A DNA stretch of 64,000 nucleotides from Tardiphaga sp052076105 (GCF_052076105.1 NZ_CP197245.1:3782001-3846000), one strand, 5' to 3'. Positions 1 through 9,174 are shown, numbered from the stretch's first letter. Numbers and translations: made by a program. Notes: generated by a model from the letters alone, not told the origin.

Positions 1-1
1 C

Positions 2-229
2 GGCAAGGATACGCTGCAGGCCGACGCCGTGTTTGCCAGCCCGGCATTCGCACTGACGCCGGCCGCGAAGACCAGGAACCTGGTCGCCATGGACGGCCTC
101 TATCTGCTCGGCTTCGGCCCGCGCACGGCAGCCGCCGCGCGCGATCTTGCCGTGAAGCTCGATCCGGCACTGACCGCTGACGCGGCCTCGTTCAAGCCCG
201 CCTCGCTCGCCGTCAACTGTCGTCAATAG
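2..229 (+). CDS. hmuT: Haem ABC transporter substrate-binding protein, C-terminal part
   Basis: Only the last 75 codons are present; the gene enters from the left edge in frame 2. The visible part carries the family's C-terminal pattern: a TPAAK stretch, a VAMDGLYLLGFGPRTA segment and a final amphipathic helix. This matches periplasmic haemin-binding proteins of the HmuT/ChuT type, which bind haem and hand it to the HmuUV membrane complex. The stop lies one base before the hmuU start, so the two are translationally coupled. Regulation cannot be judged because the promoter is outside the window. The hmu assignment rests mainly on this tail plus the order T-U-V. Confidence 0.8.
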   Translation, partial: GKDTLQADAVFASPAFALTPAAKTRNLVAMDGLYLLGFGPRTAAAARDLAVKLDPALTADAASFKPASLAVNCRQ

Positions 230-230
230 G

Positions 231-1328
231 ATGACTGCCGCCGATGCCAAGCTGACTGCGTTTGTCAGAACGAAGGGCCGGGTGCGGCGCCCCGCGACGA
301 TCGTCGTCCTGAGTGGCCTGTTCGCAGCACTGCTGCTGACGGTGCTGCTTGCCGCCACGGTTGGCGCCGCTGGCATCCCGCTGTCCCGCCTGCCTGCAGC
401 ACTCGGCCTCTCGGCCGCCGATCCCGCCAATACCTTTGCCGCACGTGATCAACTGATCCTGTGGTCGATCCGCATTCCCCGCATTGCCATCGCCGCGATG
501 ATCGGCGGCATGCTGGGCGCGGCCGGCGCGATCATGCAGGGCCTGTTTCGCAATCCCCTCGCCGACCCGGCGCTGGTCGGCGTCTCCAGTGGCGGCGCGT
601 TTGCTGCAGCGAGCGCCATCGTCATCAGCGACAGCCGCTTTGCGCATTACGTTGCTTTTCTGCAGCCTTTTCTGTTGCCGTTGGCTGCCTTCATCGGCTC
701 GCTGCTCACCACCATTATTCTTTATCGAATTTCCAGCCGCAGCGGACGCACCTCCATCGCGCTCTTCCTGCTCGCCGGCATTGCCATCGCCGCGATTGCC
801 AATGCGGGCATCGGCCTTCTCGTGTTCATCGCCGACGACCGGCAATTGCGCGACATCACGTTCTGGCTGCTCGGCTCGCTCAGCGGCGCGACCTGGAGCA
901 AGGCGGCGACGATTGCGCCCATGCTGGCCCTGGGCCTGATCGGGATGTTCTTCACCAGCCGCGGCCTTGACGTGCTGATCCTCGGCGAATCCGAAGCGTT
1001 TCATTCCGGCGTCGATGTGGAGCGCCTCAAGCGCATCTGCATCGTGCTGGTCTCCGTCATGACGGGTGCTGCAGTTTCCGTCTGTGGCGTGATCGGCTTT
1101 GTCGGCATTGTGGTGCCGCATCTACTTAGGCTGATGATCGGCCCGGGCCATCGGCTGCTGCTACCGGCATCCGTCGGTCTCGGCGCCAGCCTGCTGGTCG
1201 GCGCCGATACGCTGGCCCGCACCATCGTCGCTCCGGCCGAGATGCCCATCGGCATCCTGACCGCTGCCGTGGGTGCGCCGATCTTCCTGCTAATCCTGCT
1301 GCGTCAGCGCGGGCTGGTGGGGCTATGA
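231..1328 (+). CDS. hmuU: Haem ABC transporter permease (FecCD family)
   Basis: A 365-residue, very hydrophobic inner-membrane permease that imports haem with HmuT and HmuV. FecCD/BtuC signatures are visible: the RIPR motif near residue 80 followed by GAIMQGLFRNPLADP, the GVIGFVGIVVPHLLR stretch that contacts the ATPase in this family, and PAEMPIGILTAAVGAP near the C-terminus. The start ATG is one base after the hmuT stop. The 3' end overlaps hmuV by an ATGA. The family also transports siderophores and B12; haem is favoured by the hmuT tail and gene order. Confidence 0.88.
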   Translation: MTAADAKLTAFVRTKGRVRRPATIVVLSGLFAALLLTVLLAATVGAAGIPLSRLPAALGLSAADPANTFAARDQLILWSIRIPRIAIAAMIGGMLGAAGAIMQGLFRNPLADPALVGVSSGGAFAAASAIVISDSRFAHYVAFLQPFLLPLAAFIGSLLTTIILYRISSRSGRTSIALFLLAGIAIAAIANAGIGLLVFIADDRQLRDITFWLLGSLSGATWSKAATIAPMLALGLIGMFFTSRGLDVLILGESEAFHSGVDVERLKRICIVLVSVMTGAAVSVCGVIGFVGIVVPHLLRLMIGPGHRLLLPASVGLGASLLVGADTLARTIVAPAEMPIGILTAAVGAPIFLLILLRQRGLVGL

Positions 1329-2155
1329 CACAGATGGCCAATACGCCTGTCCTCACAGCATCCGGCATCTCGCTGACCATTGGCCAGGCCACGCTGCTCA
1401 ATCATGTCGATCTCATCGTCAACAGCGGCGAGATGGTCGCCATCGTCGGTCCCAACGGCGCCGGCAAATCAACGCTGCTGCGCCTGCTATCGGCCGATCT
1501 GCGTGCGTCGCGCGGCGCCATTACGCTAAAGGGCCGCGACCTCCATTCCTGGTCGCCTGCCGAACTGGCGATGCGGCGCGCGATGCTGTCACAACATGTC
1601 AGTGTGAGCTTCCCGTTCACGGTCGAGGAAGTCGTGCAGATGGGTCGGGGCAACCTGCCGCTGGCGTCTGCGCAATCACTCGTCGATGCCGCGATCGACG
1701 AAGTGGGCCTTGGCGACTTCCGCCATCGCGAATTACCGACGCTGTCAGGAGGCGAACAGCAGCGCGCGCATTTCGCACGCATCCTCGTGCAGCTCGCCTG
1801 CGGCGAAGCTGCGCATGGTGCTGGCATCCTGCTGCTTGACGAGCCGACATCATCTCTCGATCTGCGTCACCAGATCGAACTCGTCGAAATTTCGCGGCAG
1901 CGTGCACGCAGCGGCACGGCTGTGATCGCAGTGCTGCACGATCTCAATCTCGCAGTTCGGTTTGCCGACCGCATCATCGTGATGCGCAACGGCGCCGTTG
2001 CGGCGGAAGGAACACCTGCAGAAACGATCACCAGCGACGTGATCCGCCGCGTGTTCGATATCGACGTCGCCGTCGCACGCACCGACGATGGCGCGCCCTA
2101 TCTGCTGCCGCAGATGATGCAACAGATTGCGACTTCAACTTCCGTTACGGGTTGA
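1325..2155 (+). CDS. hmuV: Haem ABC transporter ATP-binding protein
   Basis: A 276-residue cytoplasmic ATPase that powers haem import. Walker A (GPNGAGKST) lies at about residues 42-50, the signature LSGGEQQR in the middle, and Walker B (ILLLDEPT) follows with a SLDLRHQ D-loop region. A longer spacer before Walker B (QLACGEAAHGAG) is typical of HmuV proteins. The ATG overlaps the hmuU stop as ATGA. It is the last gene of the haem operon, and two adjacent hairpins follow it. Confidence 0.88.
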   Translation: MTQMANTPVLTASGISLTIGQATLLNHVDLIVNSGEMVAIVGPNGAGKSTLLRLLSADLRASRGAITLKGRDLHSWSPAELAMRRAMLSQHVSVSFPFTVEEVVQMGRGNLPLASAQSLVDAAIDEVGLGDFRHRELPTLSGGEQQRAHFARILVQLACGEAAHGAGILLLDEPTSSLDLRHQIELVEISRQRARSGTAVIAVLHDLNLAVRFADRIIVMRNGAVAAEGTPAETITSDVIRRVFDIDVAVARTDDGAPYLLPQMMQQIATSTSVTG

Positions 2156-2170
2156 CTGTAGTTCTGCCGG

Positions 2171-2197
2171 GCGCATCATCATGCGCAGGCATGCCTG
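2171..2197. terminator. Tandem palindromes after hmuV
   Basis: GCGCATCATCATGCGC (2171-2186) can fold into a 6-bp stem with a 4-base loop. It is directly followed by the perfect 12-bp palindrome CAGGCATGCCTG (2186-2197). They lie 15 bases after the hmuV stop and before an independent gene, so a transcription-end role is likely. There is no T-run, so rho-independent termination is not certain. Confidence 0.4.
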
Positions 2198-2298
2198 TGC
2201 ATGAGTAACATTGTTGCTCACGGGAACTCACTTTTATCTGAACTCCCGATCAGCTGATGCATTGCCTTCCTGTCGCAACAAACCACGGAGATTTCCCC

Positions 2299-2664
2299 AT
2301 GGGTCATGCACACAGGTCGACAGCACTGGTGGTCGAGAACGACGAAGCACAACGCACACTGGTCAGTCTGCTGCTCGAAGAGAGCGAGATGAATGTGATC
2401 GAATGCGAGAGCGCAGAAGCGGCCGTGCTGGTGCTGGAAGAATCCGGCGATAATGTCGCGATGGTCTTCACCGATGTGGAACTCGCCGGCCTGATGGACG
2501 GGATCGAGCTCGCTTATCTCGCCAAGCAACGATACCCCGACATGCATGTAGTGGTGACATCAGGCGCGCCCCGCGTCCGGCGCCTGCCTGACGGCACGCT
2601 GTTCATGGCCAAGCCGTGGAGCCCGATCGATCTGCTTCGTGCGGCAGAACAATCCTTTCACTGA
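2299..2664 (+). CDS. Single-domain response regulator (receiver only)
   Basis: A 121-residue receiver domain with no output domain. From the ATG at 2299 the acidic residues E13 and D15, phospho-acceptor D59 (in FTDVELAG), T87/S88 and K105 (MAKPW) are in place. The first acidic pair is ENDE rather than the usual DD. This start is preferred over an upstream in-frame ATG (2257) because CGGAG sits 9 bases before it and the extra 14 residues precede the domain. No histidine kinase lies nearby, so the partner is unknown. Such proteins usually relay phosphate or act by protein binding. Confidence 0.82.
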   Translation: MGHAHRSTALVVENDEAQRTLVSLLLEESEMNVIECESAEAAVLVLEESGDNVAMVFTDVELAGLMDGIELAYLAKQRYPDMHVVVTSGAPRVRRLPDGTLFMAKPWSPIDLLRAAEQSFH

Positions 2665-2776
2665 TACAGGCTCTATCTGCGCGCGGCTCGGCGGATGCCG
2701 CCGCGTGGGACAGTCTTGCATTGCTGCAGCGCAACGGAGATAATTCGTTGATCACGCCGGCCGCAGCAAGGATCTC

Positions 2777-4066
2777 ATGCCGTTCGACCTCCTCATTCGC
2801 AACGCCACGCTTCCCGACGGCCGCACCGGCCAGGATATCGCCATCGAAGCTGGCCGTATCGTCGCGGTGCAGCCCAATCTGACCGGTGAAGCCGGCCGCG
2901 TGATCGACGCTGCCGGGCTTCTGGTCTCGCCGCCATTCGTCGATATCCACTTCCATATGGACGCGACGCTGTCGCTCGGGCTGCCACGGCTGAATGTCTC
3001 CGGCACCCTGCTCGAGGGCATCGCGCTGTGGGGTGAATTGAAGCCGCTGCTGACCTATGAGGCTCTGGTCGAACGGGCGCTGCGCTATTGCGATCTTGCG
3101 GTGACACAGGGCCTGCTCGCGGTGCGTACCCATGTGGATATCTGCGACGACCGGCTGCTGGCTGTCGATGCACTGCTCGACGTCAAGAAGCAGGTCGCGC
3201 CCTATCTCGACCTCGAACTGGTCGCGTTCCCGCAGGACGGCTATTTCCGCTCGCCAACCGCTGCGCAAAATCTTGCACGCGCCCTCGACAAGGGCGTCAG
3301 CATTGTCGGCGGCATTCCGCATTTCGAGCGGACCATGGCCGATGGCGCCGCGTCGGTGAAGGCACTCTGCGAGATCGCCGCTGCGCGCGGACTGCGCGTC
3401 GACATGCATTGCGACGAAAGCGACGATCCGCTGTCGCGCCACATCGAAACGCTGGCCTATGAGACCCAGCGTCTCGGACTGCAAGGCCGCGTCGCCGGCT
3501 CGCATCTGACCTCGATGCATTCGATGGACAATTACTACGTCTCGAAACTGCTGCCGCTGATCGCGGAGGCCGGCGTCGCAGCCATCGCCAATCCACTGAT
3601 CAATATCGTGCTGCAGGGTCGCCACGACACCTATCCGAAGCGGCGCGGCCAGACCCGCGTGCCCGAGATGCGGCCCCATGGCATCATCGTTGCCTTCGGC
3701 CAGGACTGCTGCATGGATCCATGGTATTCGCTGGGCTCGGCGGACATGCTGGAAGTCGCGCATATGGGTCTGCATGTCGGGCAGATGACCAGCCGCGACG
3801 CGATGCGCTTCTGCTTCGACACCGTCACCACCAATCCGGCAAAGATCATGGGCCTCGACGGCTATGGTCTCGACGTCGGCTGCAATGGCGATCTCGTGCT
3901 GCTGCAGGCGCTCGATCCCATCGAGGCGATCCGGCTGAAGGCAACGCGGCTCGCGGTCGTCCGCCGTGGCAAGGTGATTGCCGAGACGCCCGCGCGGATC
4001 GGCCGACTGGCGCTCGATGGCCGCCCAACATCGGTCGATCCGGCCGCCTACGCGCCGCCGACCTGA
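2777..4066 (+). CDS. Cytosine deaminase-like metal-dependent amidohydrolase
   Basis: A 429-residue TIM-barrel amidohydrolase that resembles E. coli cytosine deaminase CodA almost throughout. Metal and catalytic residues line up at a constant offset of three: H58 and H60 (HFHMD), H211, E214 (HCDE), H243 and D310. The stretches NPLINIVLQGR and DTYPKRRG are also CodA-like. The residue matching CodA Asp314, which touches the base, is Cys311 here, so the substrate may not be cytosine; creatinine, isoguanine or s-triazine-like rings are alternatives. The next gene starts 37 bases downstream on the same strand. No purine or pyrimidine permease is adjacent. Confidence 0.78.
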   Translation: MPFDLLIRNATLPDGRTGQDIAIEAGRIVAVQPNLTGEAGRVIDAAGLLVSPPFVDIHFHMDATLSLGLPRLNVSGTLLEGIALWGELKPLLTYEALVERALRYCDLAVTQGLLAVRTHVDICDDRLLAVDALLDVKKQVAPYLDLELVAFPQDGYFRSPTAAQNLARALDKGVSIVGGIPHFERTMADGAASVKALCEIAAARGLRVDMHCDESDDPLSRHIETLAYETQRLGLQGRVAGSHLTSMHSMDNYYVSKLLPLIAEAGVAAIANPLINIVLQGRHDTYPKRRGQTRVPEMRPHGIIVAFGQDCCMDPWYSLGSADMLEVAHMGLHVGQMTSRDAMRFCFDTVTTNPAKIMGLDGYGLDVGCNGDLVLLQALDPIEAIRLKATRLAVVRRGKVIAETPARIGRLALDGRPTSVDPAAYAPPT

Positions 4067-4103
4067 TATCCCTCGGTCTCCTTTCCTCGCATCGTCTGGC
4101 AGC

Positions 4104-5462
4104 ATGACATCAGCCCCTCCCACATCCCTGCGCGTTGCCGTCATCGGCGGCGGCGTGGCCGGCGCATTTGCCGCGATCATCCTGTCCAAGCTTCCGCAGA
4201 TCGGATCGATCACCGTGCAGGATCGCGACGGCGCCTTCGGGCGCGGGCTCGCTTATTCCGCAAAGGCCAGGTGGCACCGCATCAATGTCCCCGCCTACAA
4301 GATGGGCGGCCTCGGCGCCGACGATGATGGCTTCGTCGAATGGCTGACGGAGACCGGCCAGGCAGACTGGCCGGACTATTCAACCTCTTTCGTGCCCCGC
4401 CGGGTCTATGGCGACTACATCTCGACAAAGTTCAACGAACTGACCGGCACCGGGCGTGTGACGCCGCGGCAGGATGTGGCGCTGAGTGTCACACGGCACG
4501 ACCATGGCTATCGCGTCACGACGGCATCGGGCGCGACCATCGATGCCGATCTGGTGTTCCTCTGTCTCGGCAACCAGCCGCCATCGCCATTCCCTGGTGT
4601 CGAAGCGTCACCGCGCTCGATCACCAATGTCTGGTCGCCGGGCGCACTCGATCCGATCGGCAAGGACGATCGCGTGCTGGTCATCGGCACCGGCGCCACT
4701 GCGGTCGATATGGTGATCGACCTGGTCCATCGTGGCACGCGCGCCCCCATCACCATGGTATCGCGGCGCGGATTGCTGCCGCTGATCGACACGCCAGCGC
4801 AGACCGACCCCGACCCGATGAACTCATTCCCGGTGCCCACCGCGCGCGGCCTTCTGGCGGCGTTGCTCAAGGACACCCGCCGCAAGGTTGCCGCAGGCAT
4901 TCCATGGCAGACGATGGTCGATACGTTCCGATTGTCCATCGGAGAGCTCTACAGGAACGCCTCCGAGACCGAACGTGCCCGCTTCGCGCGACACCTGCGT
5001 GCGATCTGGATGGTGCACCGGCATCGGCTGGCACCCGATGTCGCCGAACTGCTGGAGCAGTTGCAACGCGACAAGCGGCTCGACGTGATCGCAGGTCGCA
5101 TCACCAGCGCGGTTGCGACACCGTCGGGACATGACGTCACGATCCGCAAGCGCGGACACGGCGCGACCATCGATCTCAAGACTGGCTGGATCCTGAACTG
5201 TACCGGCCCGGAAGAGCGCTATGATCGCCTGGCCGATCCGCTCGTCAAATCCCTGCTCGCAACCGGCTACGTCCGCACCGGCTTCAACGGCCTCGGTCTC
5301 GATGTCGCCCCAACCTGCGAGCTGCGTGACAGCGCCGGTCATGTTCAGCCCGGCTTCTATGCCATCGGCCCGGCGACACGCGGCGCGTTCTGGGAAGTGA
5401 CAGCCGCGTCCAACATCCGGCGACAGTTGCTGGCCGTGCGCGAGAAGTTGGAGAAGCTCTAG
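4104..5462 (+). CDS. FAD/NAD(P)-binding oxidoreductase-like protein
   Basis: A 452-residue protein of the FAD/NAD(P)-binding (FAD_NAD_binding_9-like) type. The N-terminal Rossmann motif VAVIGGGVAGAF begins near residue 10, and a second dinucleotide motif VLVIGTGATAVDM lies near residue 194. The end (FYAIGPATRGAFWEVTAASNIR) is typical of the family. The start at 4104 is chosen because the Rossmann strand begins nine residues later; an in-frame extension to 3978 would overlap the upstream gene. The reaction is unknown; members often sit in nitrogen- or amino-acid-related loci. Its stop codon and that of the opposite-strand permease share one CTAG (5459-5462). Confidence 0.75.
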   Translation: MTSAPPTSLRVAVIGGGVAGAFAAIILSKLPQIGSITVQDRDGAFGRGLAYSAKARWHRINVPAYKMGGLGADDDGFVEWLTETGQADWPDYSTSFVPRRVYGDYISTKFNELTGTGRVTPRQDVALSVTRHDHGYRVTTASGATIDADLVFLCLGNQPPSPFPGVEASPRSITNVWSPGALDPIGKDDRVLVIGTGATAVDMVIDLVHRGTRAPITMVSRRGLLPLIDTPAQTDPDPMNSFPVPTARGLLAALLKDTRRKVAAGIPWQTMVDTFRLSIGELYRNASETERARFARHLRAIWMVHRHRLAPDVAELLEQLQRDKRLDVIAGRITSAVATPSGHDVTIRKRGHGATIDLKTGWILNCTGPEERYDRLADPLVKSLLATGYVRTGFNGLGLDVAPTCELRDSAGHVQPGFYAIGPATRGAFWEVTAASNIRRQLLAVREKLEKL

Positions 5463-6232
5463 CCCTTCCGCCACGGCACGATGGCGCGCTCCAGCGCGTC
5501 GAAGCCGGCATTCATCACGAAGCCGATGATCGCAATGACGAAGAGGCCGACATACATCGTCTGAACGTCGAACAACTCCCATGCATTCCAGATCATGTAA
5601 CCGAGCCCCTGCTTGGCGCCGACCATCTCGGCGATGGCGATCAGCACCAGCCCCATGCCGGCGCCGAGCTTGATACCGGTCATGATCAGCGGCAATGCAC
5701 CGGGCAGCGCCACGGTGCGAAACATGTTGAAGCGGCTGGCGCCGAAATTGCGGCCGACATCGAGGAAGATCGGCGCAATCTGGCGCACTCCCGCGGCGGT
5801 ATTGATCACCACAGGATAGAACACGCCGATCGCGACCATGGCGATCTTCGAGCTTTCACCGAGGCCGAAGATGAGGAGGATCAGCGGCAGCAGCGAACTT
5901 TTCGGGATCGGATAGGTCGCCGAAATCAAGGGATCGAAGGCAGCTCGCACGGGACGATAGAGCCCGATGGCAAGCCCGATCACGATTGCCGGCACGCAGC
6001 CAACAACAAAACCCGCAGCGAGGCGATACAGGCTTGCTCCCACATGACGCCACAGCGCGCCGGAGGAAGCGAGTTCGAACAGATGCTTCACGATATTCGA
6101 GGGCGCCGGAAAGAACCTGACATCCACGATGCCGGTGCGCGCGCAGATTTCCCACAGGCCGAGCAGCACCAGCGGCGACAGGATGCTGATGGTCCGGTCG
6201 CTCCACAGCGAACTGGTGCGGGCCGAACTCAT
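5459..6232 (-). CDS. ABC transporter permease, nitrate/sulfonate/taurine type
   Basis: A 257-residue inner-membrane permease with about six helices and the BPD-type EAA loop (GASRFNMFRTVALPGALP). It resembles SsuC/TauC-family permeases. It is the last gene of a seven-gene minus-strand operon that starts at 12838, and its ATG overlaps the end of the ATPase gene by four bases. With the ATPase (6229-7059) and the binding protein (7082-8110) it should import the substrate processed by the amidohydrolase and molybdenum hydroxylase encoded upstream. Substrate specificity cannot be read from the sequence. Confidence 0.86.
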   Translation of the reverse strand: MSSARTSSLWSDRTISILSPLVLLGLWEICARTGIVDVRFFPAPSNIVKHLFELASSGALWRHVGASLYRLAAGFVVGCVPAIVIGLAIGLYRPVRAAFDPLISATYPIPKSSLLPLILLIFGLGESSKIAMVAIGVFYPVVINTAAGVRQIAPIFLDVGRNFGASRFNMFRTVALPGALPLIMTGIKLGAGMGLVLIAIAEMVGAKQGLGYMIWNAWELFDVQTMYVGLFVIAIIGFVMNAGFDALERAIVPWRKG

Positions 6233-7059
6233 GCCTTGCTCCCCGGCTCGCGGCTGCGCGCGCGATCGACCTCTTCGCGGAGCTGGGCCCAGATATCATA
6301 GACCAGTTCGCCATAGGCCGGCATGTGCCTGAGCTCGACGACATTGCGCGGCCGCGGCAGATCCACCGGCACGATGGTCTTGATGCGCCCCGGTCCCGCC
6401 GTCATCACCATGATCCTGTCCCCCAGCGTCACGGCTTCATCGACGCTGTGGGTGATGAAGACCACGGTCTTGCGCGTTTCTTCCCAGATCCGCAGCAGCT
6501 CTTCGTGCAGCAGCGTCTTGTTCTGCTCGTCGAGCGCCGAGAACGGCTCATCCATGAGCAGAATGTCGGGATCATTGGCGAAGGCACGCGCGATGGACAC
6601 GCGCTGGCGCATGCCGCCGGACAGCTGATGCGGATAGAGCGTTCGGGCACCATACATGCCGGTCTTGTTCAGATAGTGCCCGACCACCTCGTCGATGCGC
6701 ACCTTCGGAACATTGCGCATTTTCAATCCGTAGGCCGCATTGTCCCAGACGGTCATCCAGGGAAACAACGAGTCGCCCTGGAACACCATGGAATTCTGCG
6801 GATGGCCGGGCTCTGGATCGGCGATGTCGATCTGGCCTTGCGATGGCGCATCCAGCCCGGCGAGCATGCGCAACAAGGTAGTCTTGCCGCAGCCACTCGG
6901 ACCGACCACGACGAAGAAGGTACTGGCCGGGATATCGAGCGTGATCCGGTCCAGCGCCAAGTGCTGATCATGCCGCTTGGTGACGTCGCGCAGGCTGATC
7001 TTCGACGCAGGCGCCTGTCCACCATCCGGGAGTTCTACTGTGGTCGTCTGCACCGCCAT
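6229..7059 (-). CDS. ABC transporter ATP-binding protein, nitrate/sulfonate/taurine type
   Basis: A 276-residue ATPase of the SsuB/TauB family. Walker A (GPSGCGKT) is at about residues 53-60, followed by the signature LSGGMRQR and Walker B ILLMDEPFSALD; FITHSVDEA supplies the switch histidine. An ATG at 7059 is taken as the start; a GTG at 7077, six codons upstream, is an alternative and has a weak purine-rich site before it. It overlaps the permease gene by ATGA and lies just after the binding-protein gene, fitting a normal three-part importer. Confidence 0.87.
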   Translation of the reverse strand: MAVQTTTVELPDGGQAPASKISLRDVTKRHDQHLALDRITLDIPASTFFVVVGPSGCGKTTLLRMLAGLDAPSQGQIDIADPEPGHPQNSMVFQGDSLFPWMTVWDNAAYGLKMRNVPKVRIDEVVGHYLNKTGMYGARTLYPHQLSGGMRQRVSIARAFANDPDILLMDEPFSALDEQNKTLLHEELLRIWEETRKTVVFITHSVDEAVTLGDRIMVMTAGPGRIKTIVPVDLPRPRNVVELRHMPAYGELVYDIWAQLREEVDRARSREPGSKA

Positions 7060-7081
7060 CGCCACGCTTCTCTTCACCGTC

Positions 7082-8110
7082 TCACTTCGGCCGCGCGAAC
7101 GGACCGAGCACCGGTTTCAGCGCATCGACATAGGACATGTCGATGACCTTGGCTGCCTCGATGTCGCCGGTGACCAGCCCGCGCGACTTGAAGTAAGCGA
7201 GATCGGTCTCGACGCTGGGAAGGTTGATCTGACCGTCGGGATCGATGAACACCGGCACGATCTGATGCAGCAACGCCGTGTCCTTGATACCCGTCATTTC
7301 GGCAATGTCCTTGATCATGTCCTCGGCGCCGGGCCCTGCGATCTTGCCGTCCTTGAGGGTCGCGGCATAGGCGCGCACGCCGCGCAGATAGGCCTTGAGA
7401 AAGGCTGTCACCGTCTTGCGGTCCTCGGCAAACTTGCCGTTGATCAGCAGCATGGCGGTCTGCTGCACCGGATAGAAATCGTCGAGGCCGACGAAGCGAA
7501 CTGCCACATTGTTGCGCACCATCGCCGTCACGCCCGGCTCCGCCGAGATCGCCGCGTCGATCGCCTTGTTGGCGAAAGCGGTGAGATGCTGCGGGAACGG
7601 CAGGAAAACCTTTTCGATGTCCTCGTCCTTGAGCCCAGCCTTTTTCAGCGCCTGATTGATAACCGATTCATCGGCCGCGCCATTGGCAATGATCGCGACC
7701 TTCTTGCCCTTGAGATCGGCGAGCGACTTGAACGCGCCTGACTCGATCAGGTCCTTGCGCACCATCAGCGCCTTGTAGCTATAGCCCGCGATATTGGTGC
7801 CCTTGTCGGCCACCATCTTCAGCTTGAGACCGCGGTTGACGGCATTATAGAGCCCGGCGGAGGCTGCGCCTGCCGATGCGTCGAGATCGCCCGCGCCGAG
7901 CGGGGCCACCATCTTGGCACCGGAATCGAACGGGATCAGTTCAACCTTGACGCCCTCTTCCTTGAAGTAACCGCGCTTCTCGGCGAGGAACAGGCCGATA
8001 TCCGATGACAGATTGGTGGTCCCGACCTTGACCGTCTTCATCTCCTGAGCGTGCACATGGCCCGCCATCGACATCGCGACACCAGCGGCAACAAGCAGAC
8101 GTTTCAGCAT
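7082..8110 (-). CDS. ABC transporter substrate-binding protein (NMT1/SsuA-like)
   Basis: A 342-residue periplasmic protein with a cleavable signal peptide (MLKRLLVAAGVAMSMAGHVHAQ). The body shows the NMT1/THI5-like pattern: VGTTNLSSDIGLFLAEKRGYF, then KGKKVAIIANGAADE, then a region ending in SYVDALKPV. GAGGA-like purines (AGAGGACC) precede the ATG. The family binds sulfonates, nitrate, thiamine precursors and aromatic acids. Here its job is presumably to capture the substrate of the adjacent amidohydrolase and molybdenum hydroxylase. Confidence 0.85.
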   Translation of the reverse strand: MLKRLLVAAGVAMSMAGHVHAQEMKTVKVGTTNLSSDIGLFLAEKRGYFKEEGVKVELIPFDSGAKMVAPLGAGDLDASAGAASAGLYNAVNRGLKLKMVADKGTNIAGYSYKALMVRKDLIESGAFKSLADLKGKKVAIIANGAADESVINQALKKAGLKDEDIEKVFLPFPQHLTAFANKAIDAAISAEPGVTAMVRNNVAVRFVGLDDFYPVQQTAMLLINGKFAEDRKTVTAFLKAYLRGVRAYAATLKDGKIAGPGAEDMIKDIAEMTGIKDTALLHQIVPVFIDPDGQINLPSVETDLAYFKSRGLVTGDIEAAKVIDMSYVDALKPVLGPFARPK

Positions 8111-8160
8111 GATCGGTCCTCTTTATTTCGCATGAAAGATACGGCAGAACGCGGCACAGC

Positions 8161-9165
8161 TCAGGGCAAACGTGGAAACAGACGCCTCGGATTGGTTTCG
8201 GTAATCAGTTCGATATCGTTTTTCGAGAAGCCCGCAGCCTTGATGCTGGCGAGGGGATCGCGATCCGCTGGCGGGAAGGATTCATCGGTGCCGAGCGCCA
8301 CGCGTTCGATGCCCACAGTATCGGCGAGAAAACGCAACGCTTTCGGCGCATGCACGATGCTGTCATAGCCGATGCGCGAGGCGTAGACCGACGGGTCGCT
8401 CTGCGCGACATCGCCCTGTCCCGCGCGGTCCATCCGCGCATGCATCACATCGAAGCGACCCAGCAGATAAGGGAATGTGCCGCCACCATGGCTGAGGACG
8501 ATCGAGAGCGTAGGAAAACGATCGAGCACGCCCGAGAAGATGATCGAACCGATACCGAGCGTGGTGTCGAATGTGTATTGCGCGATCTGCGTCAGCGCGA
8601 ATTTCGCGGCACGCGGCGCGGCATCGACCAGCACGGGATGCAGGATGACCGGCAGTCCCAGCGCTTCCGCCTTGGCCCAGAACGGATCAAGCTGCGTCTC
8701 GCCTATGTTGACACCTTCAATATTGGCCGGGACCATGACTGCAACGGCGCCAAGATCAACCGCGCGATCGAGTTCAGCCGCAGCGTCGGCAGCATCGACC
8801 AGCGGCACCGATGCGACAAAGGAAAAACGGTCGCTGTTCGTATGACACCACTCGCCGAGCGTATCATTGAGCATGCGGTGCCAATGCGCACAGGCATCTT
8901 TCGCCAAACCGTAGCCATAGATATCAGGCCATGTGGCGACGAGCTGCCTGTCGAGACCCTGGCGGTCGAGGCTGGCACGACGCTGCTCAACCGGCTCGAC
9001 CAGTTGCGGGAAGAACGGCCGAACCCGGAATCCGTAGTCGAAGCCGAGGGCCGGCGGCTTGCCATTCCCGGCCGGTAGCAGCCTGACGCCGCAATAGGCG
9101 CCGCGACCTTCGATCGCAGACAGGAGCTGCGGCGGCACATAATGGGCATGGATATCGATCGGCAC
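8161..9165 (-). CDS. ACMSD-type metal-dependent amidohydrolase/decarboxylase
   Basis: A 334-residue Amidohydro_2-family protein. The metal-binding HAH pair sits at residues 6 and 8 (DIHAHYVPP). A later histidine (LPVILHPV), SHGGGTFPYLLGRFD and the C-terminal aspartate in ALGTDESFP match the family's active site. Members decarboxylate aminocarboxymuconate semialdehyde or hydroxybenzoates, or hydrolyse amides or lactones. It lies between the molybdenum hydroxylase large subunit (9175-11469) and the transporter genes in the same operon, so it probably acts before or after ring hydroxylation. The exact reaction is not determinable. Confidence 0.8.
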   Translation of the reverse strand: MPIDIHAHYVPPQLLSAIEGRGAYCGVRLLPAGNGKPPALGFDYGFRVRPFFPQLVEPVEQRRASLDRQGLDRQLVATWPDIYGYGLAKDACAHWHRMLNDTLGEWCHTNSDRFSFVASVPLVDAADAAAELDRAVDLGAVAVMVPANIEGVNIGETQLDPFWAKAEALGLPVILHPVLVDAAPRAAKFALTQIAQYTFDTTLGIGSIIFSGVLDRFPTLSIVLSHGGGTFPYLLGRFDVMHARMDRAGQGDVAQSDPSVYASRIGYDSIVHAPKALRFLADTVGIERVALGTDESFPPADRDPLASIKAAGFSKNDIELITETNPRRLFPRLP

Positions 9166-9174
9166 GATCAGTCC

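Noticed and set aside
2603..4213. A 536-codon minus-strand open frame opposite the cytosine-deaminase-like gene
   Set aside because: Composition is His/Asp/Arg-rich shadow sequence without domains. The plus-strand gene has all active-site residues.
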